A DNA stretch of 21,852 nucleotides, from assembly GCA_003559755.1 (NCBI GenBank), contig PWKM01000340.1, positions 1-21,852 on the forward strand. Reading direction: 5' to 3'. Made by a program: the position numbers and the translations under genes. Position 1 is the stretch's first letter. Each line of letters opens with the position of its first letter. The notes under the pieces were generated by a model. The model was not told where the DNA came from, did no database searches, and worked only from the letters and a program-made list of their open reading frames with translations. This document shows, in pieces, positions 7,271-14,216 of this stretch. The stretch is from Planctomycetota bacterium. GTDB taxonomy: Bacteria > Planctomycetota > PUPC01.

Positions 7271-10200
7271 TTACCCGGGGTTGATGATTCCTAACAACTG
7301 TCTGGATTCCCGATCGTATCGGAACGGCCGGCCATCCCGGCCCAGCCGTATCGCCCGCTGGAGCTGCTCGTTCGCCTCTTCGGTCCGGCCCACCTGATAA
7401 AGGACCGCCCCGTAATGATACAGCACGTTGGGATCGTGCCGCAATACGGCGGCCGCGTACTCGAGCTCGGGCAGGGCGTCGTAATACCGCTCCAAATGAT
7501 AATAGATCCACCCGAGTGTGTCGCGAATACGGGGGTCTGTGGGTGCCAGCCGCTTGGCCCGGCGGGCCTTTTGCAGGGCGTACGAGAGGTCGGGCACCGG
7601 CGCGTTGGCGTGGTACCAGGCGGTCTCGTTGAACCACTGGTAGTCGTCCTCGACGTGCTGATCGATCTCCTTGGCGATCTCGACCGCCTTGTCCATTTGT
7701 CCGGCGTGATAGTGGAACCGCGCCAGTTGGCGTTTGGCGGAGATCCAGGATGACCGGCCCGGGTCGCTCAGAGCCGCCATCTCCTGGAGGGTCCGGATCG
7801 CGTCGTCCGGTCGGCCCCGTTCCCATTGGATGGCGGCCTGCCGGCCGAGCAGCTCCGGTCGTTTTCCCAGGACCTCGATGCCGCGTTGGACGACGCGGAC
7901 GGCTTCGTCCAGATAGTGGCGCTCGCCTTCCGCCCCGCGCTGGCGATGCCGGTCGATGAGCCGTTCGTAGAGGACGAGCAGGTCGTCGGGTTCGATGGTG
8001 GTACCCGGGCTGTCTGCGGCCTTGATCGAGCGTTCGAGGATCGCCTCATAATCGGCGCTTCGGCCCTGTCGGATGTACAGGTCGCCCAGTTGGCCCAGGA
8101 GCAGCAGGTTGTTGGGGAATACCCCGGTCAGCTTCTCCAGGGCGTCGGTGGCCTGCTGCTGGCGCGGGGTGTTCTCGTGGAAGAGCACGGTCCGGAACTG
8201 TTCGGCGAACTGGGCCCGCTTGTCCCGGTTCTGCCCGGTTTCAGTGAGGATGGCAAGATATCCCGCCATCCGGCCGCTGTCGAGGCCGCGCAGGCGCCGG
8301 GCCTGGGTGCGGGCGCGATCGGGGAGGCCGTTGGCGCTGTACACGAGTGCGGCCGCCGACCTGGCCCGATTCTCCTGCTGCGAGCCGAGGGCGATCCCCG
8401 CGCTGCCGTAATCCTCGAGCATCTGCACCAGGCCGTCCACCGTGCCTTGTGCGTTGCGCAGGCCCGCCGGGGCGCCCGTTGCCAGTTGGGCCAGTGCCAG
8501 CCGTGTCTGCCACTCGGCGGGATGCTGCCCGGCCCTTCTGGCGGCGGGGATGACCTGGCCTGCGTAGATTTCTGCGGCCTCGGCGTATCGGCCGTTGTCG
8601 TACAGTATGACGGCCTTCCAATGGCGTGCGTCGAGGTTGTCGGGATCGAGTTCGATGCATCGGTCGAGGAGTTCCAGCGCCCGGTCCGTCCGACCCTGCT
8701 TGTCGCGTATCCGGCCGAGCAGGACGAGAGCCGCCGGGTCGGGCCTGACCGCGTCGTCGGGCGGGTCCGCCAGGTTCTCCACCCTCGATGCCGCCTGGGC
8801 CAGCAGCGTCCCTCTCTGCTCGCCGCTCTGAGTCATCGCCATCCGTACCAGGCAATCGGCCAGCCCGATTGTCATCGCCATCCGTACCAGGCAATCGGCC
8901 AGCCCGATCAGCGATCTCCTCCGCAGCTCTCGCAGGCGGACGTCGCCCTCGGTCGGCGGGATTCCGCTCACCACCTCCTCGTAGAACTGAGCGGCCGATG
9001 ACAGGTGGCCGTAGTTGCGGAGCCAGTCGGCATACTCGAACCGCAGCCCGATGTCCTGAGGGTACCGCCGTACCGCCTGGGTCATGATTTGCAGGACCTG
9101 TGTCGGCCCGCCGATCCTCGCCTGCACGGCGGCAAGCCGGCGATAGGCCTGTGCGTCGGCCCCCATCCGGATGGCTCGCTGGAGCAGCTCGCTCGCCGTT
9201 GCAAGGTGTTCGTCGCCCATCCCGATGCGGGCCTCGGCTGCCAGTTGGACCAGCTCCGGGTCCTCGGCGTCGGAGATGCGTCCCCGGAGCATGCCGGACG
9301 CCCGGGAGAACTCGCCCTGGCGGAGCTCGAGCCGGACCGACTGTTTCAGCACCTCGGTCGAATCCGGGTAGGCCCGGCGCAGGTGGCCGTATATCCCCCG
9401 GGCCGACGTCGCGGCTTCCTCGACCCGTCGAAGGTATTGCCGTCCCTCTTCCAGCGAGCTCTGACGGAGGGCTTGCACCCGCCAATGGTGGGCGAGGCGG
9501 GAGTATGCGTCGCCGGCCAACAGCAGGGCGCTCAGCTTGACCTCCTCGCTCAGGTCCGCCGCACGTCGGGCATGCCTCGCCGCCTCGGTGAGGTCGCGCT
9601 CTGGGTTGGCCCGCTGATCGGCCTCGCTGAGTAGGAGCCGGGCTTTCATCACGTATGCCGGTGCCAGCTCGGGGTCCCGTTCGAGGGCTCTCTGGAGCGA
9701 CTGGCGGGCATCGCCGTCGAACTCGGGATGGCGCTGGTACACCTCTGCCAGCATGAGATGGGGGAGCCCGTGGCCGGGGAAGTCCCTCGTCATCTGCTCA
9801 TAGGTTCGGACGAACTCGGCCATCTGGCCGTCCTGACGGTAGGCCGTCCCCATCAGGTAGCGGGGCACGATAGACCTTGGCAGGAGGTCCGCCGCCCTCC
9901 GGAAGTTTCTGGCCGCCACGTCGGGGGTTCCGAACAGCAGGTGCGCCATGCCCTGGGCCACCTGTGCCGCCGCCTGCCTGCCCTGTTCGCCCCTGTTTCG
10001 ACAGGCCTCGGGGAATTCGAGGTACGCGTTTTTCTGTTCGGACGAAGGATAGTTCTGGCCGCTGAGGTACTGCCCGGCCTGGTCATACCGGCCGAGGTAG
10101 GTCGCCACGGCGGATGCGAGCACGGCGATGAGCCGGCTCTCCTCGGCCCGATGATAGACGGTCCGGACTCGGTCGAGGGCCAGCTGCTCCTGCCCGTCCA

Positions 10201-12106
10201 GGGCCATGGCCACGGTGAGCGGGGCCATGACGCCGACGCTGAGCCGGGCGCCCCGGGTGTCGGCCTGGCTCCAGGTAGAGATCGCCTGGCGCATATTGCC
10301 CTGGTTGAAGTAGGCGCGGCCCAGTGCGATCAGCGCCCGCCGCTGGTCGGCCGGTCGTGCCCTTCGGACGGCTCGTTCGAGCGTCTCCAGCGCCCGGTCG
10401 TGTCGGTCGGTGTCTTCAAAGATGCGGGCCAGCATCAGGTAGCCGCGGAATTCGTCGGGGTGATTGCTGATGTATTGATTGAGCAGAGCGATCGCCCGGT
10501 CGGTCCGGTCGGCGGCGATGTAGGCGCGAGCCAGTGTGCCGATCACGTCGGGGTGGTCCGGCTCCATCCCGCGCGCCGTCTCGATGCTTTCGATGGCCGC
10601 TTCCACATGATTCACGTCCGATTCGGGGTCCTGCTGTACGCCGGCCCGATGGAGATAGAGGTGTATTTTGCCGAGCACGAGGTGGTAACCGGCGTCTTTC
10701 TCTTCTTCGCCGGCGACCTCGAGGTGCCGGTATGCCCGCCCCGGGTCGTTGTTGTTCAGCGCCAGTTCCGCCAGCTCGAGGTGGATGCCGCGGGCCAGGT
10801 CGGGATGATGGGCCAGTGCCCGGACGTAGAGTTGGTGAGCTTTGTCCAGGTCGTATGCGGCGCTTCGGCGGGACTGGTAGAGCCGGGCCTTGAGCAGCAG
10901 TGCGTCGCGCTGTCCGGGACGTTCGTTCAACACGGCGCGGCAATGCTCCATCGCATCGTCGTATGCCCCCTGTCGGGCGAGCATCTGGGCCAGCTTGGTC
11001 CGGGCGTAGATGTCATCGGGGTCCACCCGCTCCAGTATCTGGCGGTAGCGAGACATCGCCTGGTGTTCCATCCCCAGCCGCTCCTCGGCCTCGCCCATCC
11101 ACATCAGCAGACGCCGGTCCCTCGCCTCCGACACGTTGAGGTTGCTCAGGTGGTCGTAAACGGCCTGCCAGTCTCGTTCCCGGTAGGCGACAGCCCCCAG
11201 AATATAGTGGCGGAAGCCCGCCTGACGCGGGTCGAACTGGGCCAGTTCGTGGGCGACGCGCCGGGCCGTGTCCAGCTCGCCGATCTGGAGCGACAGGTGG
11301 GTGAGCATCTGCATGGCGTTGACCCGGTCCTCTGTGGAGATGGCGGGCGCCTCTATCGCCGCCTTCAGTTCCGCAATCGCTTCGTCAAACTGCCGCCTTC
11401 TCGCCAGCATCTGGGCGTTGACCAGGCGGGCCCGGGCCAGGTCCGGCTGGCTTTCACGGGTCTGTTCGAGAATCTGGCCGGCCCGGTCGTGGTCGCGCAG
11501 CCGCTCGGCGACGAGCTCGGCTCGCTCGAGCTTCCATTCGCCGTTATCCGGGGCCAGGGTCAGGGCCTGCTCGAAGTGGGTGTCCGCCTCGAGGTAGTAT
11601 TCCTGGGCCTGTCCCCGCCGGCGGGCGTCGTCGGACTGGGCCCGGATGTCGCCGCGAGAGACGTTTATCCGGGCCAGGACGACGTGCGCCTCGGCCAACT
11701 GGGGGTCGAGGTCGAGTGCCTGTCTGGCGTGGTCGGCGGCCCGGTAAAAATGGAGCTCGGCCGCCGAGGGGTCTGACCGCCGCCGCCCCTGGTGCAGCCC
11801 GGCGCGGGCGGCGCCCAGCAGCAGATGCGGATTCCCGGGGTCGAGTTCCATCCCCCGCTGGTAGGCCGCCTTGCTCTCTTCATACTCGGCCCGGCGGAAG
11901 TGGGCCAGGGCGAGCATCCGCTGGACCTCGACCGTGTTCTGCTCGGCCGGGGTCATCAGGTTGTTGATGATGTCGATGACCTGGGCGTAATCCTGGTTGT
12001 CGAGGGCGATGGTGGCGGCCCCCAGGGGGTCGTCGGCCCCCCCACATCCGGCGAAGAGCACAGCGAACAGGACCAACAGGGCGGTAAGCGGGATGAGTTT
12101 TGCCAT
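7271..12106 (-). CDS. Giant tetratricopeptide-repeat lipoprotein (PrsT-like in style)
   Basis: A 1611-residue protein made almost wholly of TPR-type helical hairpins after a lipoprotein signal. The N-terminus MAKLIPLTALLVLFAVLFAG ends in lipobox Cys21, so the protein should be exported and lipid-anchored. TPR consensus is plain at many points, for example LDLDPQLAEAHVVLARI, ELDPDNLDARHWKAVILYD, and DTLGWIYYHLERYYDALPEL plus YHYGAVLYQVGRTEEANEQL in the last 90 residues. No catalytic domain is seen. TPR lipoproteins with a C-terminal 'DTLGW' repeat accompany exosortase/EPS loci (PrsT type), and the EPS operon is two genes away, so a scaffold role in EPS export or surface protein assembly is inferred, not shown; it is much longer than typical PrsT. 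The start is ATG 12106, preceded by GAGGGAG; an in-frame TTG at 12124 would precede the signal by six residues and is less likely. A 39-bp tandem duplication lies near residues 1067-1092. Confidence 0.85.
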   Translation of the reverse strand: MAKLIPLTALLVLFAVLFAGCGGADDPLGAATIALDNQDYAQVIDIINNLMTPAEQNTVEVQRMLALAHFRRAEYEESKAAYQRGMELDPGNPHLLLGAARAGLHQGRRRSDPSAAELHFYRAADHARQALDLDPQLAEAHVVLARINVSRGDIRAQSDDARRRGQAQEYYLEADTHFEQALTLAPDNGEWKLERAELVAERLRDHDRAGQILEQTRESQPDLARARLVNAQMLARRRQFDEAIAELKAAIEAPAISTEDRVNAMQMLTHLSLQIGELDTARRVAHELAQFDPRQAGFRHYILGAVAYRERDWQAVYDHLSNLNVSEARDRRLLMWMGEAEERLGMEHQAMSRYRQILERVDPDDIYARTKLAQMLARQGAYDDAMEHCRAVLNERPGQRDALLLKARLYQSRRSAAYDLDKAHQLYVRALAHHPDLARGIHLELAELALNNNDPGRAYRHLEVAGEEEKDAGYHLVLGKIHLYLHRAGVQQDPESDVNHVEAAIESIETARGMEPDHPDVIGTLARAYIAADRTDRAIALLNQYISNHPDEFRGYLMLARIFEDTDRHDRALETLERAVRRARPADQRRALIALGRAYFNQGNMRQAISTWSQADTRGARLSVGVMAPLTVAMALDGQEQLALDRVRTVYHRAEESRLIAVLASAVATYLGRYDQAGQYLSGQNYPSSEQKNAYLEFPEACRNRGEQGRQAAAQVAQGMAHLLFGTPDVAARNFRRAADLLPRSIVPRYLMGTAYRQDGQMAEFVRTYEQMTRDFPGHGLPHLMLAEVYQRHPEFDGDARQSLQRALERDPELAPAYVMKARLLLSEADQRANPERDLTEAARHARRAADLSEEVKLSALLLAGDAYSRLAHHWRVQALRQSSLEEGRQYLRRVEEAATSARGIYGHLRRAYPDSTEVLKQSVRLELRQGEFSRASGMLRGRISDAEDPELVQLAAEARIGMGDEHLATASELLQRAIRMGADAQAYRRLAAVQARIGGPTQVLQIMTQAVRRYPQDIGLRFEYADWLRNYGHLSSAAQFYEEVVSGIPPTEGDVRLRELRRRSLIGLADCLVRMAMTIGLADCLVRMAMTQSGEQRGTLLAQAASRVENLADPPDDAVRPDPAALVLLGRIRDKQGRTDRALELLDRCIELDPDNLDARHWKAVILYDNGRYAEAAEIYAGQVIPAARRAGQHPAEWQTRLALAQLATGAPAGLRNAQGTVDGLVQMLEDYGSAGIALGSQQENRARSAAALVYSANGLPDRARTQARRLRGLDSGRMAGYLAILTETGQNRDKRAQFAEQFRTVLFHENTPRQQQATDALEKLTGVFPNNLLLLGQLGDLYIRQGRSADYEAILERSIKAADSPGTTIEPDDLLVLYERLIDRHRQRGAEGERHYLDEAVRVVQRGIEVLGKRPELLGRQAAIQWERGRPDDAIRTLQEMAALSDPGRSSWISAKRQLARFHYHAGQMDKAVEIAKEIDQHVEDDYQWFNETAWYHANAPVPDLSYALQKARRAKRLAPTDPRIRDTLGWIYYHLERYYDALPELEYAAAVLRHDPNVLYHYGAVLYQVGRTEEANEQLQRAIRLGRDGRPFRYDRESRQLLGIINPG
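8832..8909. repeat. 39-bp in-frame direct tandem duplication inside the TPR lipoprotein gene
   Basis: Two adjacent copies, 8832-8870 and 8871-8909, differ only at their last base (t versus c). Each adds 13 residues, so the protein carries IGLADCLVRMAMT twice in a row with the frame kept. The copies are near-identical at DNA level, whereas the TPRs around them are diverged, so this is a recent slippage-type event or an assembly error. Confidence 0.95.
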
Positions 12107-12132
12107 GGGGCGGCTCCCTCTCAAGGAGTCAT

Positions 12133-12138
12133 ATTATA
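12133..12138 (-). promoter_or_regulatory. Candidate -10 element for the TPR lipoprotein gene
   Basis: A perfect TATAAT on the minus strand, about 27 bp before the ATG at 12106, would start transcription near 12126 and leave a 20-nt leader containing the GAGGGAG ribosome site. No good -35 hexamer is found at 16-18 bp; a small CCGT/ACGG inverted repeat occupies the spacer, which could mean an activator-dependent promoter. Moderate confidence only. Confidence 0.45.
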
Positions 12139-12213
12139 TGCCGTACAGCGCACGGTAAGACCGGGGCGGATTTTGCCAGCGGCCGGCCCGTCACCCCGGG
12201 ATCTGGGCCCCGG

Positions 12214-12236
12214 GGGCTAATACTATAGTATAGCCC
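12214..12236. terminator. Inverted repeat between rpsT and the TPR lipoprotein gene; possible terminator or operator
   Basis: GGGCTA (12214-12219) pairs with TAGCCC (12231-12236) around a perfect 12-bp palindrome ATACTATAGTAT (12220-12231). In the minus-strand transcript it lies about 47 nt after the rpsT stop. It is not followed by a T-run in either direction, so it is not a standard intrinsic terminator. A separate A/T tract (12253-12275, mixed A6/A5 and T7 runs) lies between it and rpsT. It could end rpsT transcription or bind a dimeric regulator of the downstream TPR gene. Confidence 0.4.
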
Positions 12237-12282
12237 GCGCCGTGTCGGGATTCAAAAAAGAAAAATGATTTTTTTGGGGGGC

Positions 12283-12546
12283 TCAGGCCATGTCTGCCAC
12301 GCGGTTTGACAGGCGTGACTTGCGCCGGGCGGCCTGGTTCTTGTGGATCAGGCCCTTGCGGGCTGCCCGATCGAGCATCCGCACGGCCTTTTCCAGTTCG
12401 GCCTCGGCGGTCTCTTTCTCGCCGGATTCGATGGCCCGGTCGACCTTCTTCAGTTGAGTTCGGAGCGCGGTCCGTTTCGGCTTGGTCCGTTGACGGCGTT
12501 CCTCGGACTGACGTGCCCTCTTGGCGGCTGATTTGCTCTGCGGCAT
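12283..12546 (-). CDS. rpsT: 30S ribosomal protein S20
   Basis: An 87-residue, strongly basic, all-helical protein that binds 16S rRNA in the 30S subunit. Family features are the N-terminal SAAKRARQSEERRQRTK (5-21), the central helix ALRTQLKKVDRAIESG (27-42), and the C-terminal LDRAARKGLIHKNQAARRKS (58-77), where GxIHKNxAaRrKSrL is the S20 signature. Length matches the usual 85-90 residues. Its ATG (12544-12546) is one base after the TAG stop of the upstream TPR gene, and its GAAGGGA ribosome site lies inside that gene, so translation of the two is probably coupled. S20 is more often encoded alone. Confidence 0.97.
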   Translation of the reverse strand: MPQSKSAAKRARQSEERRQRTKPKRTALRTQLKKVDRAIESGEKETAEAELEKAVRMLDRAARKGLIHKNQAARRKSRLSNRVADMA

Positions 12547-12547
12547 G

Positions 12548-13969
12548 CTAGGTGTTCCCTTCTGTTCCTGTGTCTTTCTGACTGGTTTTTTTCGCCATCA
12601 GCTTGTCCAGCCGGTCCTGGACATCCTTGTAGGACATGTCGGCGTCGAAGATTTTCCGGAAGACTTCTTCGGCCCGGTCCAGGTCGTCCAGCTTCTCCAG
12701 GGTGATGGCATGGTAGTACATGATCTCTCGAATCTCGCGGTTGGCCGGGGTGCCGCCCTCGGCGGCCTGCTCGAACTGGCTGGCCGCGAGCTGGAATTTT
12801 TGCGTGTTGAACAGGCACATGCCGAGCATTTTGCGACAGCGCCGGCGCATCCTGGGGTCGCTCGCCGCCCGCTGGTAGTGGGGCGCGGCCTGGTCGTACT
12901 GGCCGGCCTGGAACAGCATGTCGCCCAGTTTGGCCCGGATGCCGGAATCGGTGGGCCGGGCCTTGACCTGCCGTTCGTATTCCTTCTTCGAGAATTCGAA
13001 CTTCTCTTTCTTGACCTTCTCGATCTCGGCCTTGGTCTGCTCGTCGTCCGGGTTCTCTTCCAGTTTCGCGCTCAATTGTGCCAGCTTCTGGTTGAACTCG
13101 TCGATGTGCAGCTCGCCCAGGCGTTCGGGGATCGAGAAGTCCATCTTGTCTATCTCTCGGGCACGCTCGTACATCTTCCGCGCGTTCTCGAAGTCGTTAT
13201 CGCGGCGGTAGAGGTCGCCGAGCTGGAGCACATATCGTTTGTTGTCGGGGTTCTCCTCGACGTCTTTTTTCACCCGCTCGATGGCCCGCTTGAGATCGTC
13301 CTCGGTCCGAATGATCCTGTGTTCTTCCTCGAGGTCCTCGGCATCTTCCTTGCTTTTCAGAGAATCTCGGTAGGTGGCGTCCTCGTCGGTGGCGGTCTCG
13401 TACCGGCCGTCCTTCATCGTCTTCATCGCCGCCAGGTCCCGCAGCTCCAACTGCGCCTCGCGGTTGGTGGGGTCCACCCTTCGCAAGTGCTCCCACGCCT
13501 CGATGGCCTGATTGATCTGGCCGGCCTCCTGGTATTGATGCCCGAGGTGGCGATACACCTTGGTGTTGTTGGGCTTGCGTTCGCGAATGAACTCGAGTGT
13601 GACCACGGCGATGCTGGTGTGGCCCCCCTTGATCGCCGCCTTGGCCAGGCCCCAGAGCATCGGCATACAGGTCGGGTCGTGTGCCAGCACCTTCTCGCAG
13701 TCCATCATCGCCCGGTCGTAGTTCCTGGTCAGAAAGTGGATGCCGTATGCGATGATGGCGGGCAGCCCCTTGATGACGGCGAGGACCTTTCCGCCGGTGC
13801 CCCCGCCCGCCTGGGCCCACCGTCGCACCTCGGCCTCGCGCAGCATCTTGCGGGACTCGAGGTGGTCCGGCTGCATGGCCAGCAGTTGCTGCCACAGCAT
13901 CACTGCCAGGTCCCAGTTTCCGCGCTCGAACGCCTCGCTGCCCTGGGCGTATAATTTGTTCAGGTCCAT
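12548..13969 (-). CDS. Cytoplasmic tetratricopeptide-repeat protein upstream of rpsT
   Basis: A 473-residue TPR protein of unknown function. There is no signal peptide. TPR-like hairpins are recognisable at about 4-36, 103-134, 138-170, 245-277, 343-370, 377-404 and 416-447. A charged, probably disordered segment (about 188-225) and a Lys/Glu-rich coiled-coil-like segment (about 293-336) interrupt them. Residues 61-80 form a hydrophobic stretch with one Pro that might touch a membrane. The C-terminus (458-473) is polar and likely flexible. The ATG at 13967-13969 has GAGGG about 7 nt upstream and a good promoter 35 bp before it. The one-base gap to rpsT suggests a role tied to ribosome production or growth rate, but nothing in the sequence shows a specific partner. 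Confidence 0.85.
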   Translation of the reverse strand: MDLNKLYAQGSEAFERGNWDLAVMLWQQLLAMQPDHLESRKMLREAEVRRWAQAGGGTGGKVLAVIKGLPAIIAYGIHFLTRNYDRAMMDCEKVLAHDPTCMPMLWGLAKAAIKGGHTSIAVVTLEFIRERKPNNTKVYRHLGHQYQEAGQINQAIEAWEHLRRVDPTNREAQLELRDLAAMKTMKDGRYETATDEDATYRDSLKSKEDAEDLEEEHRIIRTEDDLKRAIERVKKDVEENPDNKRYVLQLGDLYRRDNDFENARKMYERAREIDKMDFSIPERLGELHIDEFNQKLAQLSAKLEENPDDEQTKAEIEKVKKEKFEFSKKEYERQVKARPTDSGIRAKLGDMLFQAGQYDQAAPHYQRAASDPRMRRRCRKMLGMCLFNTQKFQLAASQFEQAAEGGTPANREIREIMYYHAITLEKLDDLDRAEEVFRKIFDADMSYKDVQDRLDKLMAKKTSQKDTGTEGNT

Positions 13970-14003
13970 GGCTGATCCCTCAACGGCTTTCCTTATCCAC
14001 TTG

Positions 14004-14032
14004 AATATAAGCGCCCTGCGGCATCACGTCAA
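14004..14032 (-). promoter_or_regulatory. Sigma70-type promoter for the TPR-rpsT operon
   Basis: Minus strand: TTGACG (14027-14032), a 17-bp spacer, then TATATT (14004-14009). The predicted start near 13997 gives a leader of about 28 nt that ends in the GAGGG ribosome site of the TPR gene at 13969. Confidence 0.75.
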
Positions 14033-14079
14033 CCCTTCGACGCCGAGGGGCTGAGCGGGCATATTCCATCCACGCAACA

Positions 14080-14102
14080 GGCGCGGATAGTGTATCCCCG
14101 CC
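14080..14102. other. Hairpin between two divergent promoters
   Basis: GGCG-C-GGATA (14080-14089) and TATCC-C-CGCC (14093-14102) form a nine-base-pair stem with one C/C mismatch around a GTG loop. It sits in the 247-bp divergent intergenic region, upstream of both promoters (-35 boxes at 14032 on the minus strand and 14162 on the plus strand). There is no T-run. It might be a regulator-binding site or the remnant of a terminator; apart from this and the promoters, nothing else was recognised in the region. Confidence 0.35.
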
Positions 14103-14161
14103 CGTGGGGGAAAGTCAAGCAAAGAAAAAATGGTCGGCCCCGCCCCGCGCCCGCCGCTCGT

Positions 14162-14190
14162 TTGACAGTGCCGTGCGGACGGGGTAGACT
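14162..14190 (+). promoter_or_regulatory. Sigma70-type promoter for the M23/PKD protein gene
   Basis: Consensus TTGACA (14162-14167), a 17-bp spacer, then TAGACT (14185-14190). Transcription would begin near 14197, with GAGG (14208-14211) as the ribosome site before the ATG codons at 14217 and 14220. It is back-to-back with the TPR-rpsT promoter. Confidence 0.7.
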
Positions 14191-14216
14191 GCCCCCCGGG
14201 CCGAATCGAGGTAGGA

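Noticed and set aside
8832..8909. Tandem repeat considered as a CRISPR or mobile-element trace
   Set aside because: Only two abutting copies with no spacers, inverted repeats or target duplication; a simple coding duplication explains it.
8241..9485. Minus-strand 414-codon frame within the TPR lipoprotein gene
   Set aside because: It is a frame-shifted reading of the same strand, rich in Arg/Gly/Pro, while the real frame shows clear TPRs throughout.
9728..11776. Long plus-strand open frame opposite the TPR lipoprotein gene (682 codons)
   Set aside because: Antisense shadow of a repetitive GC-rich gene; no recognisable protein motif and no ribosome site.
12253..12275. A/T tract after rpsT as a standard intrinsic terminator
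   Set aside because: There is no GC-rich stem directly before a T-run; only a weak A/T self-pairing is possible.
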